Origin: DAMCZI01 sp032095175
Lineage (GTDB): Bacteria; Bacillota; Clostridia; Clostridiales; Caloramatoraceae
Assembly (NCBI GenBank): GCA_032095175.1
Contig: DAMCZI010000042.1
Span: forward strand, 1-40,125
Direction: 5' to 3'
Length of the DNA: 40,125 nucleotides
Below are positions 16,771 through 24,171 of the stretch, piece after piece. Each line of letters opens with the position of its first letter. The stretch's first letter is position 1. Position numbers and translations under genes: made by a program. Below the pieces are notes generated by a model, which worked only from the letters and a program-made list of their open reading frames with translations, made no database searches and was not told the DNA's origin.

Positions 16771-17319
16771 CTAAAATATCTTAAAGTTCTTTATCTTATT
16801 ATTAATAAATGACTGCTCTATACCTATATAGTGTAGTGTTACACTTGGATCTGTATGATTAAATATCTTCTGTAAAGTAACTATATCCTTATATTGCTGA
16901 TAGAAATGATAACCAAATGTCTTACGCATTGAGTGGGTTCCTAGGTTTCCAATTCCATTGGATTCTCCGGCTTGTCTTATTAGTTTATAGGCCATGCCTC
17001 TACCCAATGGTTTATTTACTCCTTCTCTGCTCTTTATCAGATATTCATTTGGTTCTTTATTTTCACAATATATTTTTAACTCTTTTTTTACTAAAGAATT
17101 AATTGGAAATATTTTTTGTTTATCTGTTTTCTTTTCTCTTATGTTTATATAATCCTTAAACTTAACATCTTTAACTCTAAGTTTTAATATGTCTGCAATT
17201 CTAAGTCCAGAATAAATACCAAGGATAAACATAATATAATTTCTTTCAGATTGATTTCTTAGATATATACTAATATCTTCAACCTTAGTTTCATCCCTAA
17301 TAGGTTCAACATAGTTCAT
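16771..17319 (-). CDS. Short tyrosine recombinase (XerC/D-like), arm-less
   Basis: 182 aa, only the catalytic domain plus a short N-terminus. Active-site residues are visible: R40 ('YSGLRIADIL'), likely K64 ('REKKTDKQK'), H129-x-x-R132 ('GTHSMRKT'), H155 ('IFNHTD') and Y164 ('LHYIG'). Phage integrases with arm-binding domains are about 350 aa, so this probably does not integrate the phage; the large serine recombinase at the other end does. Short recombinases of this type recur beside terminase genes in clostridial phages and may resolve dimers or control late DNA. The start overlaps the previous stop (ATGA). Confidence 0.88.
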   Translation of the reverse strand: MNYVEPIRDETKVEDISIYLRNQSERNYIMFILGIYSGLRIADILKLRVKDVKFKDYINIREKKTDKQKIFPINSLVKKELKIYCENKEPNEYLIKSREGVNKPLGRGMAYKLIRQAGESNGIGNLGTHSMRKTFGYHFYQQYKDIVTLQKIFNHTDPSVTLHYIGIEQSFINNKIKNFKIF

Positions 17320-17519
17320 CTATATCTCACCTGCCTAATTGCTCCGTTTCTGCCACGTTTATAACTACTGTGCTGCATTAATTTTTCAATATCAGAAAAG
17401 GAGAGGTACTCTTCCTCAGGCTTCCTCCCCTTCTTGGGTTTATGTTCTTTATTTTGTGCCAGCTGCAGCTTCTTGTACATATCTGGTTGCTTTTCTTTAA
17501 TAATACTTCCTATCCTCAC
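17316..17519 (-). CDS. Hypothetical phage protein upstream of the tyrosine recombinase
   Basis: 67 aa from GTG at 17519, eight bases after AAGG in GAAGGAAGGTGAG. A longer frame would begin at an ATG at 17567, but that lies inside a terminator hairpin. The protein is small and basic ('KPKKGRKPEEEYLSFSDIEK', 'SSYKRGRNGAIRQVRYR'). It is the kind of protein found before the terminase-side recombinase in clostridial phages; function unknown. Confidence 0.65.
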   Translation of the reverse strand: MRIGSIIKEKQPDMYKKLQLAQNKEHKPKKGRKPEEEYLSFSDIEKLMQHSSYKRGRNGAIRQVRYR

Positions 17520-17544
17520 GCCTCTCACCTTCCTTCTGTAAAGT

Positions 17545-17583
17545 AAAAATCCCCCACCCGAGTTCATTAGGTAGAGGATTTTT
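17545..17583 (-). terminator. Bidirectional-looking terminator closing the early operon
   Basis: AAAAATCCCCCACC (17545-17558) pairs with GGTAGAGGATTTTT (17570-17583) using two G-T pairs; T runs occur on both strands. It lies downstream of the late-regulator gene and before the recombinase/packaging block, a natural early-late boundary. Confidence 0.75.
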
Positions 17584-17649
17584 CTGTGTATTTAAAATCT
17601 TACATGCTACTATAATAATACTTAATTTGTTGAAAAACATATAGTTTTC

Positions 17650-17671
17650 GTATAATTTTTGTATAATTTTT
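17650..17671. repeat. Tandem 11-bp repeat in the early-late intergenic gap
   Basis: GTATAATTTTT occurs twice back to back (17650-17660, 17661-17671), just after the stop of the late-regulator gene. It might be a binding site for that regulator. No clear late promoter can be drawn from it by eye. Confidence 0.45.
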
Positions 17672-17673
17672 GA

Positions 17674-18177
17674 TTATACTGCTTTTTCATAGTATGGTTG
17701 TAGTATCTTGAAGAGTTTATTTAATGCTTCTCTATTTATTTGTTTTAGTCTTATATCAGTTATGTAATTTTTTTGCCTATAAAGATTATTGAAATTTATT
17801 TCTATATCACGCCAAAACATATTTTCAAAGTATTTGAGCTCTATGACACACCTTTCCTGCCTTGTTAAGCCTTCAAGTGCTTTTTCTATCTGCTCTATCT
17901 CAATTTTTATTGTGAATATTCTTGATTGATCTTGTGCTATCCATTCCTTTATCATATCAACTGTAAGTTGTTTTCCAACAACATAGTTTTCAATTGGGGC
18001 AGGCGGTGATCCGTGCGGCCTTCCTGGCATACCTAGTTCTCTTCCTTGTGGTATATAATCTTTGTACCACATTTCAGGATGCTGAATAGCGTTCTTCCAA
18101 CCTTCAATTCTTGCCTCGGTTGCTTCCACATATGCCTTTTTTTCTTTATAACTTTTTAATATTTTTTCTATATCCAT
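17674..18177 (-). CDS. Late transcription regulator, sigma-70 region 4 / ArpU-like
   Basis: 167 aa from ATG at 18177, eight bases after AAGGAGG; a TTG further upstream would include the ribosome site. The C-terminal half, 'EGLTRQERCVIELKYFENMF' then 'WRDIEINFN' (about residues 110-140), is a sigma-r4-like helix-turn-helix as in ArpU/RinA-type phage late activators; the N-terminus is a coiled coil. It is the last gene of the early operon, upstream of the packaging block, the classic place for the late activator. Confidence 0.78.
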   Translation of the reverse strand: MDIEKILKSYKEKKAYVEATEARIEGWKNAIQHPEMWYKDYIPQGRELGMPGRPHGSPPAPIENYVVGKQLTVDMIKEWIAQDQSRIFTIKIEIEQIEKALEGLTRQERCVIELKYFENMFWRDIEINFNNLYRQKNYITDIRLKQINREALNKLFKILQPYYEKAV

Positions 18178-18237
18178 AATTAAAACCTCCTTCAATGTTA
18201 AATCAACTTTTGTTGCGTATTAGATGACGAATGTGAA

Positions 18238-18615
18238 CTAAATAGCTTTGCCTCCATGCCTGTAAGGTCTTGTTTTGTTGTATTCATGCTTTATTTTAAT
18301 AATTTTCTCAATATCAATATTTTCCTTACCGCAGTAGTCCAGAATTCTTATAATGCAATCTGCTAATTCAACTGCTATGCCTTCAGGTTTCTTGCAGCAT
18401 TCTGTTATATCACTCGCTACATAACCGCCACCACTATAATAAAGCGATGGTAAATCTGTTCTATTTGAAAGTAGGTTTCCATTCCTGTATTCCTCTAGAG
18501 CTTCAGATAACTCGCTATGGCATAATGCAATTATTTCTCCAAAGCTTCTCTCTTCATCCCACCATCCATGCTCTACTGCATTTTGATGTATTTCATCTCT
18601 CAATCTATTTAACAT
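18238..18615 (-). CDS. MazG-like nucleotide pyrophosphohydrolase
   Basis: 125 aa from ATG at 18615 with AAGGAGGAAATAAA; an upstream in-frame extension of 19 codons reads through the ribosome site. Motifs: 'CHSELSEALEEYRNG' (E-x-x-E metal helix) and 'AVELADCIIRILDYCGKE' (E-x-x-D helix), as in all-alpha NTP pyrophosphatases. Phage MazG proteins may alter nucleotide pools or (p)ppGpp. A second, host MazG-like gene occurs at 35126-35527. Confidence 0.85.
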   Translation of the reverse strand: MLNRLRDEIHQNAVEHGWWDEERSFGEIIALCHSELSEALEEYRNGNLLSNRTDLPSLYYSGGGYVASDITECCKKPEGIAVELADCIIRILDYCGKENIDIEKIIKIKHEYNKTRPYRHGGKAI

Positions 18616-18616
18616 T

Positions 18617-19216
18617 TTATTTCCTCCTTGATTTAGCTTTTCTTTGATTAATCTTTTGACATATATCTGCAATAATAACTGCAGTTCTAGTTAAATCTGC
18701 ATCATTCTGTATTAGATTATTTCTATTCAACGTTAGAAGCTGCTGCTTTGAGACTAATACTAGATTGCTTATATCAAAATTACTTTTGTTACCATCTCCA
18801 AATATAACCACATATCCATCTGGTATGCTGCCTTTATGTTCCTCCCATACAACCTGGTGCTTTAATCTCCATTTATTAGGCTCTTTAATCTTTATCTCTG
18901 TATATCCATATATATTTATTCTTTCACTTCCAACTGGCCTATGGTTTACAGGCATACAGCCTTTTTTAAACCAAGTCTTTTTACAACCTTCTGAACATAT
19001 TCCTTTCATTCCCTTGTTGTGTGGGGTACGGCCTTTTTTAAATGTGGAATCCACTCCACTTTTAAGGTCATGGTTTTTAACATAAGCACGGATCTGATTA
19101 GTCTCTAATTGTGTTTCAAACTTTTTATTAAACATTTCTGTTAGCATATTGGTTCTTGTACCTTTTATGTTTTTCTCTATAAACTTTGCTTGTTCTTTTG
19201 TATATTTATGAGCCAT
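18617..19216 (-). CDS. Free-standing HNH (homing-type) endonuclease
   Basis: 199 aa. N-terminal helix-turn-helix-like region ('TEMFNKKFETQLETNQIRAY'), a basic 'FKKGRTPHNKGMKG' linker, then the HNH core 'WRLKHQVVWEEHKGSIPDGY' and 'FGDGNKSNFDISNLVLVSK'. This is the layout of homing-type HNH proteins that invade phage genomes; nothing beside it looks like an intron, so it is a free-standing copy. Start is ATG after GGAGGCATAG. Confidence 0.88.
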   Translation of the reverse strand: MAHKYTKEQAKFIEKNIKGTRTNMLTEMFNKKFETQLETNQIRAYVKNHDLKSGVDSTFKKGRTPHNKGMKGICSEGCKKTWFKKGCMPVNHRPVGSERINIYGYTEIKIKEPNKWRLKHQVVWEEHKGSIPDGYVVIFGDGNKSNFDISNLVLVSKQQLLTLNRNNLIQNDADLTRTAVIIADICQKINQRKAKSRRK

Positions 19217-19447
19217 CTATGCCTCCAACATTTGAGGAAGCTTAGTATCAGCATCTATTCTATCATCTACCATTTTCTTAGCTTCAAGAACCAATGAGCC
19301 ATTTGAAATTATTTTTGTTGCAACCTCATTTATTGCCTTAGCTCTGTTTATTTCTTCTATGAGTGCATCGCCTTTTAAATCTTCATCACTTAATCTCTCT
19401 AACTCTGCAAATAAGTGATTATTTAAATCTCCAAGTGTATTTTTCAT
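19217..19447 (-). CDS. Hypothetical phage protein
   Basis: 76 aa from ATG at 19447, nine bases after GAGGAG; a TTG further upstream is less well placed. It is helical ('ALIEEINRAKAINEVATKII', 'LEAKKMVDDRIDADTKLPQM'), a type seen near HNH genes in clostridial phages. Function not known. Confidence 0.6.
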   Translation of the reverse strand: MKNTLGDLNNHLFAELERLSDEDLKGDALIEEINRAKAINEVATKIISNGSLVLEAKKMVDDRIDADTKLPQMLEA

Positions 19448-19474
19448 AAAATTCAACTCCTCAATAATATTTTT

Positions 19475-20158
19475 CTATACTGATGCAAAAGATCCATCTA
19501 GCTGCTTGCCAATAGTTAATGCTCTTGCATCTTCATATCCTCTGCTTTCAGCATCCACATTGTACTGACGTTTTGGCAGGTGATTTTTAATTGTTTTAGT
19601 AAAATTAATATTTAAATATGCTTCTTTTACTTCTTTGGGTATGACTAAAACCAATCCCCATTCCTGGTGCTGTTGCTTTTACAATATGAATTTTTCTTTA
19701 AGCCCCTCATAAAATCCCCATAAATAGTCATTATGTATTCCCTTGGTATTATAGCCATCTCTTTTAAAGTCTCTATAACATCTATTAGCTCCCTTTTCTG
19801 CAACATTTAGAGCAAATTGAAAAATTGTTTTCGCTATTTCTACATCTTCCTTAAATCCTAAAAATACAGCATAGTGTGTGCGTCCTCTTGTGTTCATATA
19901 GAATTGGCATCTAAAATTTTCAGTAATAAGCCCTGCCATACGTCTTTTCCATGTTGTATTAACTGTTATTCCTGTCTTACCATTTTCAACTTCTCTTGTC
20001 TCGCCCTCTGAATCAATCTCTTCCATTTCAAGGCCATTTTCCGCTAATAGTTTTTGAGCTAATAACATAGCCTTTTGTGATTCAGCTTCAAAATTGGTGC
20101 CTTGAGCAAGCTTTAGTAATTTTTTAATTTTATCTATAATCTTTTCTTTTTCCTCCAA
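19475..20158 (-). pseudogene. DUF2786 protein gene broken by one in-frame stop
   Basis: From TTG at 20158 (AAGGAGGTTATCAGT upstream) the frame encodes 159 aa with 'KIKKLLKLAQGTNFEAESQK' / 'AMLLAQKLLAENGLEMEEID' (DUF2786) and 'FYMNTRGRTHYAVFLGFKED', then meets TAA at 19679-19681. The same frame stays open for 67 more codons to TAG at 19475. Downstream sequence ('WGLVLVIPKEVKEAYLNINF', 'RGYEDARALTIGKQLDG') reads as the natural C-terminus; full length would be ~227 aa, the family's usual size. A C-to-T change (CAA to TAA) would explain it. Function of DUF2786 is uncertain. Confidence 0.82.
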
Positions 20159-20189
20159 AACTGATAACCTCCTTAAAAACTCTTTGCCC

Positions 20190-20525
20190 CTATTCCTTAT
20201 TCTTTGGCTTTAGTTCACCTTTTAAAGCCTTATCTACAAGCTTATTCCCTATCTGATGAAATTTTTGATACTCAGGGTTTTCCGGATCATTATTCCACCC
20301 CAAATATTCTTTTGGTGATTTATTTAAAGCTGTATGATACATCTTGTGAATATTATCCTTTTTCATGTTTAGAATTAATTCTCTTGTATCTGGCTTAATA
20401 TTTCTGATTGTCATTGATGCCATATTCATCAATGATACATAAACTAATAGAGCATATTTCAATTCTTGATAGTCAACCTCTTTATTGAGCTTGCAATCCT
20501 CAACTATATCAGATAAGTTTCTCAT
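20190..20525 (-). CDS. Hypothetical phage protein
   Basis: 111 aa with ATG after AAGGAGTGAAATTTTA. Mostly helical ('LKYALLVYVSLMNMASMTIR'), ending in a lysine-rich tail. It lies between the zinc-binding protein gene and the DUF2786 gene in the early operon. I do not recognise a family. Confidence 0.6.
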   Translation of the reverse strand: MRNLSDIVEDCKLNKEVDYQELKYALLVYVSLMNMASMTIRNIKPDTRELILNMKKDNIHKMYHTALNKSPKEYLGWNNDPENPEYQKFHQIGNKLVDKALKGELKPKNKE

Positions 20526-20532
20526 TAAAATT

Positions 20533-20751
20533 TCACTCCTTCACGATTGCATACTTTTTCCCACACTGAGGGCAAAAGTTATTTTCCACATAGCAAACTC
20601 TATTGTCTTTAAAAACTCCAGTTCCTTGAAACCTTGTATTAACACCAATGTGTGCAAAGTTATTTAATATTGTTTTCTTGCCCTCAACTGCTCCACAACT
20701 GCAAGTTTTTATTTTCTTAACATCTTTCGTACAGTAGATATTTTCTTGCAT
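20533..20751 (-). CDS. Small zinc-ribbon-like protein
   Basis: 72 aa, ATG after GGGAGTGAGAGA. Two cysteine groups, 'KIKTCSCGAVEG' and 'NNFCPQCGKKYA', separated by about 40 residues, could hold a zinc ion (four Cys). Neighbours are other small early genes. Function unknown. Confidence 0.65.
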   Translation of the reverse strand: MQENIYCTKDVKKIKTCSCGAVEGKKTILNNFAHIGVNTRFQGTGVFKDNRVCYVENNFCPQCGKKYAIVKE

Positions 20752-20818
20752 TCTCTCACTCCCTTAACGTAAGAGTCATCAGGAGCCAGAGCTACATCCG
20801 GCTCCTATCTCTGAAATT

Positions 20819-20995
20819 TTATTCTTCCCAGTAGCTCATTTCTGTTTCCATAGCTTCTACTAAATCGTCTATGGTTTCAATTTGATAACTTGACATATCA
20901 GCAAATACCTTAAATTCATCTTCCATCAGTGTTGATACATTTCCACCGTTGTATATCTTAAGTAATGCTAAAAGTCTTAAAAGCTTTTCATTCAT
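20819..20995 (-). CDS. Small acidic hypothetical protein
   Basis: 58 aa, ATG with AGGAGGAAATATTGTT. It starts MNEKLLRLLALLKIY and ends with an acidic helix ('TIDDLVEAMETEMSYWEE'). It fills the gap between the zinc-ribbon gene and the 65-aa gene. No family recognised; the strong ribosome site supports it as real. Confidence 0.65.
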   Translation of the reverse strand: MNEKLLRLLALLKIYNGGNVSTLMEDEFKVFADMSSYQIETIDDLVEAMETEMSYWEE

Positions 20996-21030
20996 AACAA
21001 TATTTCCTCCTTCATGATTTCCTTTTATGG

Positions 21031-21228
21031 TTAATTATGCTTATTATCTATTGGAGTGTAGTTGTTAGCATTCATCCAAATCCATTTTCCTGCATAATAA
21101 ACAAGAAATTCGGCTTCACCAGCTTCTATCTGCATATGCATTGATGTCCTTACACCATAAACAGATACAATCATTTTCTTTTTGGTATGTCTGTTAATTC
21201 CATTAACCTCAAATAGACTCTTTGCCAT
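21031..21228 (-). CDS. Hypothetical phage protein
   Basis: 65 aa, ATG after AAGGAGAATTTAT. A small beta-rich protein ('MIVSVYGVRTSMHMQIEAGE', 'FLVYYAGKWIWMNANNYTP'). No family recognised. It belongs to the early operon, with clean spacing to its neighbours. Confidence 0.6.
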   Translation of the reverse strand: MAKSLFEVNGINRHTKKKMIVSVYGVRTSMHMQIEAGEAEFLVYYAGKWIWMNANNYTPIDNKHN

Positions 21229-21256
21229 ATAAATTCTCCTTTATATTTTCCTTGAC

Positions 21257-21595
21257 TTAAGACTTATAGTATTTCTCATAAGTATCTGGGTAAGCTCTCT
21301 TCATTTCATCGATGAAATTCGCATCTGAATACCCTTTATCAACAAGCCACCTTTTAAACTCACTGATTGTCTTTGTTTCATCTTTTCCGCTTTCGATTGA
21401 ACGAACATAATAATTAAATCCATGCATGTGTCTATGTTCTTCAATCGCATAAGTATTTTTCATGTGATTATTTAAAAGCACTATATGTTTTCCGTTCCCT
21501 AAGCCACGTTCGTCAATCCTGTACGGGTTAACATTTGCAGATATATATTCGATACCATCTTTGCCTATCTTGCTTGCTTCTAGGTATTCAAACAT
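21257..21595 (-). CDS. Hypothetical phage protein
   Basis: 112 aa from ATG at 21595, close after AAGGAGGATATAAAA; an in-frame start 15 codons upstream would place that ribosome site inside the gene. 'ERGLGNGKHIVLLNNHMKNT' and 'EEHRHMHGFNYYVRSIESG' are the most distinctive parts; several histidines might bind metal. No family recognised. It follows the PAPS-reductase-like gene. Confidence 0.6.
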   Translation of the reverse strand: MFEYLEASKIGKDGIEYISANVNPYRIDERGLGNGKHIVLLNNHMKNTYAIEEHRHMHGFNYYVRSIESGKDETKTISEFKRWLVDKGYSDANFIDEMKRAYPDTYEKYYKS

Positions 21596-21633
21596 TTTTA
21601 TATCCTCCTTTGCATTTTCCTTGTTATACGTCG

Positions 21634-22656
21634 CTAACAAATAATCTTAAATTGCTGATAATTACCTTCGTTTCCTTTTAAAACTTCAACATCATTCGTA
21701 TATGGTACATTTATATAATCAAGTACCCTTGCTAATCCTAAACCGCCTTTATCCCAATCTCTCATACAATATTCATACAACTGTGGGTGTGTGGTCTGCA
21801 TCCTCTGGAATCTATTTGGATAGTTCTCCAATTGACACCCAAACATACAAAACATACAGCCTGTTCTGTCAACTCCGGTGGTATAAAGCTTGCCATGATG
21901 ATTTTCTTTAATTTCGCCATATACACTACAGATTTTTAGATTGTTTTCTGTTACATATCTGAGTACATCCTGATGTGTCCAAAATCCCATTGGTTGACTC
22001 TTAGGCTGTCCTGCTTCAAATATATTGCACCCTGTCTTTTCATATTGTCGTTGTCTTTGAAAGCTTTCATCCTGTGTTATACCCAAATATGGATATCTTC
22101 CTGTTTCTTTGTGATATATTTTAAAAGGTTTCTTTTTCATTACATCACAACATTTCTCAGATGTACTAAATGGGGCATTTATTAGAAATTTCCACTTTTC
22201 TGCAAGCTTGCCAATCTTGCCCCTTTCATCACCATTCATAATGTAGTTGTAATATCGTTCTCCTAGGTTTCCACCTCTTATTTTACGAATCTTTGCTGCT
22301 GTTTCTTTGGATACTACTGGATATCCATATTTTTTAATAACTTGCCTGAATGACATATCTGGTTTTATTATTGTTACATTATCAAAAGTATCTACGAACT
22401 TTTTTAATTCTGGATATTCTAGCCCTGTATCGCTGAATACTGCCGGTATATCGCTATATAGGTGTTTTCTTACCATATGTAACAATACTGTGCTATCCAA
22501 TCCACCTGAAAAACTTGTATATACATCACCTTTCCAATGCTCATACCATTCTTCTAGCCTTCTCCGTGTTAATTGTAGTTTTAATTCATATGGGAGATTT
22601 TTTCTTTGACTAAATGCCCAATCCTTTAGCTTTAGGTCTATATCTTGTATGTACAT
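21634..22656 (-). CDS. PAPS reductase-like / DndC-like ATP pyrophosphatase family protein
   Basis: 340 aa from ATG at 22656, after AAAGGTGGTGAGGGA. PP-loop motif 'FSGGLDSTVLLH' (about residues 49-60), the mark of the adenine-nucleotide alpha-hydrolase fold. Further on are 'PVVSKETAAKIRKIRGG', 'STSEKCCDVMKKKPF' and a cysteine cluster 'RTGCMFCMFGCQLENYP' (C-x2-C-x3-C). The family includes PAPS reductases and DndC-type sulfur-transfer enzymes; phage copies are common but poorly defined. Modification of DNA, tRNA or a sulfur substrate is possible. Confidence 0.85.
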   Translation of the reverse strand: MYIQDIDLKLKDWAFSQRKNLPYELKLQLTRRRLEEWYEHWKGDVYTSFSGGLDSTVLLHMVRKHLYSDIPAVFSDTGLEYPELKKFVDTFDNVTIIKPDMSFRQVIKKYGYPVVSKETAAKIRKIRGGNLGERYYNYIMNGDERGKIGKLAEKWKFLINAPFSTSEKCCDVMKKKPFKIYHKETGRYPYLGITQDESFQRQRQYEKTGCNIFEAGQPKSQPMGFWTHQDVLRYVTENNLKICSVYGEIKENHHGKLYTTGVDRTGCMFCMFGCQLENYPNRFQRMQTTHPQLYEYCMRDWDKGGLGLARVLDYINVPYTNDVEVLKGNEGNYQQFKIIC

Positions 22657-22697
22657 TCCCTCACCACCTTTGTGTCGTATAATAATCAGAATGTGAC

Positions 22698-23159
22698 TCA
22701 ATACAGATACTTAACAGGCTTTCCTATTCTTTCTGCATAAGCAATTTCTGACTTCGTGCTATCGCCAATATATCCATCTACATTCAATACCAAAATATAA
22801 TTGCAAAGGTCAATTTTCCTTTTATGGAGTTCATCAAGTCTGATTTTATCTTCTGATGTGAGCTTTAACCCTTCATCACTCTTGGTATTGCATCCTATGC
22901 TTAAAACAATTTTACCTTCAAGCGTTAGTTTAAAATTTTGTTCGTCAAATGTTTTAAAGAACCTTGTAGATCCACATAAGCAAACAATTTCAGGTAACTT
23001 CTCATCCAAATCTTCATATTTCGCAAGTTTTTGAAACATAGCATACAGTCCTTCAAGGATGGGTTTTGAACCTTCAATTTCTTGATCTGCTTTTGGCAAT
23101 GTATCTGCTATTGCCATATATGCTGCTCCGTTAGGAGTCCTTTTTGTTAATCTTTCCAT
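22698..23159 (-). CDS. Nucleoside 2-deoxyribosyltransferase-like / DUF4406-like protein
   Basis: 153 aa, ATG after AAGGAGAAAAGTT. 'PEIVCLCGSTRFFKTFDEQN' and 'YILVLNVDGYIGDSTKSEIA' followed by 'AERIGKPVKYLY' match the nucleoside 2-deoxyribosyltransferase-type fold, in which E of 'SEIAYA' is the candidate nucleophile. The N-terminal 'MERLTKRTPNGAAYMAI' is a phage-style addition. It lies directly upstream of the PAPS-reductase-like gene, and its stop lies just ahead of that gene's ribosome site. Confidence 0.7.
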   Translation of the reverse strand: MERLTKRTPNGAAYMAIADTLPKADQEIEGSKPILEGLYAMFQKLAKYEDLDEKLPEIVCLCGSTRFFKTFDEQNFKLTLEGKIVLSIGCNTKSDEGLKLTSEDKIRLDELHKRKIDLCNYILVLNVDGYIGDSTKSEIAYAERIGKPVKYLY

Positions 23160-23194
23160 AACTTTTCTCCTTTCTTTGATTCACAGAATGTGTC

Positions 23195-23353
23195 TTATTC
23201 TTCCTCCTGTTCCTCTAGGCTTTCTGCTACATCTACAACGGTAATTTTATTACCCATTTCTTTAGCCCATGTTTCCATCTCTTCACCATCATCAAATCTC
23301 TTTGCCCTAAATCCTTCTAGCATGCCTGTATGATAATAAATCAACCAGTACAT
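23195..23353 (-). CDS. Small acidic hypothetical protein
   Basis: 52 aa, ATG closely after GGAGGGTTAAT. It begins MYWLIYYHTGMLEGF and ends in a run of acidic residues (DVAESLEEQEEE). It lies just downstream of a strong palindromic hairpin (23380-23421). No family recognised. Confidence 0.65.
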   Translation of the reverse strand: MYWLIYYHTGMLEGFRAKRFDDGEEMETWAKEMGNKITVVDVAESLEEQEEE

Positions 23354-23379
23354 ATTAACCCTCCAATTATTATTTGACT

Positions 23380-23421
23380 ATCATATGAGAGTACAGAGGT
23401 AGAACTGTACTCTCATATGAT
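23380..23421. repeat. 17-bp perfect palindromic hairpin between two early genes
   Basis: ATCATATGAGAGTACAG (23380-23396) and its exact reverse complement (23405-23421) flank an 8-base loop. There is no T run, so it is not a standard terminator. It lies between the 235-aa gene and the 52-aa gene of the same operon. mRNA processing, stability or a protein site are possible. Confidence 0.8.
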
Positions 23422-23443
23422 GTCACTATTGGTTTTTAAACTA

Positions 23444-24151
23444 TTATGAGATTATTTCTATGTTTTCTACTCCTTCAAGTTGATCCTCAAGATATTCCTT
23501 TATTTCTCCCATTGCTTTATTCCTCCAAGCTCCACCATCTGCCTCAAAGAGTGCTGCCTCTGGTCCTGATTGCATTCTGAATATAAATTTGCTTGTTGGC
23601 TGGATAATTTCCGGGAAAGTCCTAAATGGTGCAAGGCTTACTGGATTTGGAACCATTACGTCTCCAACCTTCGCAACTCCTGTTTTTATTGTAACAGCCT
23701 GACTTACTCCATCATCTCCAACTTCCTTCACTGCTTTATCCTGAATCAATCCTGTAACCTTAAGTAATATTCCTTTATCCTCGTTATCAACAAAACTTGA
23801 CTGCAGCATGATGTTGAATTGTTCTGTATCCATAAATCTGTTAAAGATAATGTTGTTTGGAGTAAGTGCTTTGCAGATCATATAACAATCTCTTTCTGCA
23901 TCATCCCTAAGTTCTGAGTATAGAGCCACTTCTTGAGGCCCTCTCACATGAATCAACAGTTTTGAAAACTTTTTATCCATTTCAGATTTTATGTAATCAA
24001 CTAAAGCTGTAAGTGTTGTTGCTGTAATTGCAGCTGGTGAAGGTTGTACTACATGGTGCAATTGCTTTGTTGAGTATTGCTGTCCTTCTACCTCTATAAT
24101 CTTTGTTTCTCCTAGTCCTACTAGGTATTCTAACGCTTCTCTGTTTATCAT
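23444..24151 (-). CDS. Conserved clostridial phage protein of unknown function
   Basis: 235 aa from ATG at 24151, nine bases after AGGAGG; an ATG nine bases earlier is too close to the ribosome site. Distinctive parts: 'MINREALEYLVGLGETKIIE', 'ALVDYIKSEMDKKFSKLLIH', 'DDGVSQAVTIKTGVAKVGDV' and 'MQSGPEAALFEADGGAWRNK'. I recall this type of protein as frequent in Clostridium and relatives' phages, always beside the gene next door (24172-24552). Its place in the replication block suggests DNA binding or recombination, but no motif shows this. Confidence 0.75.
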   Translation of the reverse strand: MINREALEYLVGLGETKIIEVEGQQYSTKQLHHVVQPSPAAITATTLTALVDYIKSEMDKKFSKLLIHVRGPQEVALYSELRDDAERDCYMICKALTPNNIIFNRFMDTEQFNIMLQSSFVDNEDKGILLKVTGLIQDKAVKEVGDDGVSQAVTIKTGVAKVGDVMVPNPVSLAPFRTFPEIIQPTSKFIFRMQSGPEAALFEADGGAWRNKAMGEIKEYLEDQLEGVENIEIIS

Positions 24152-24171
24152 ATTTTTCATCCTCCTAAAAT

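Noticed and set aside
20786..20809. GGAGCC/GGCTCC hairpin between small early genes as terminator
   Set aside because: 12-base loop and no T run; at best a weak mRNA hairpin.
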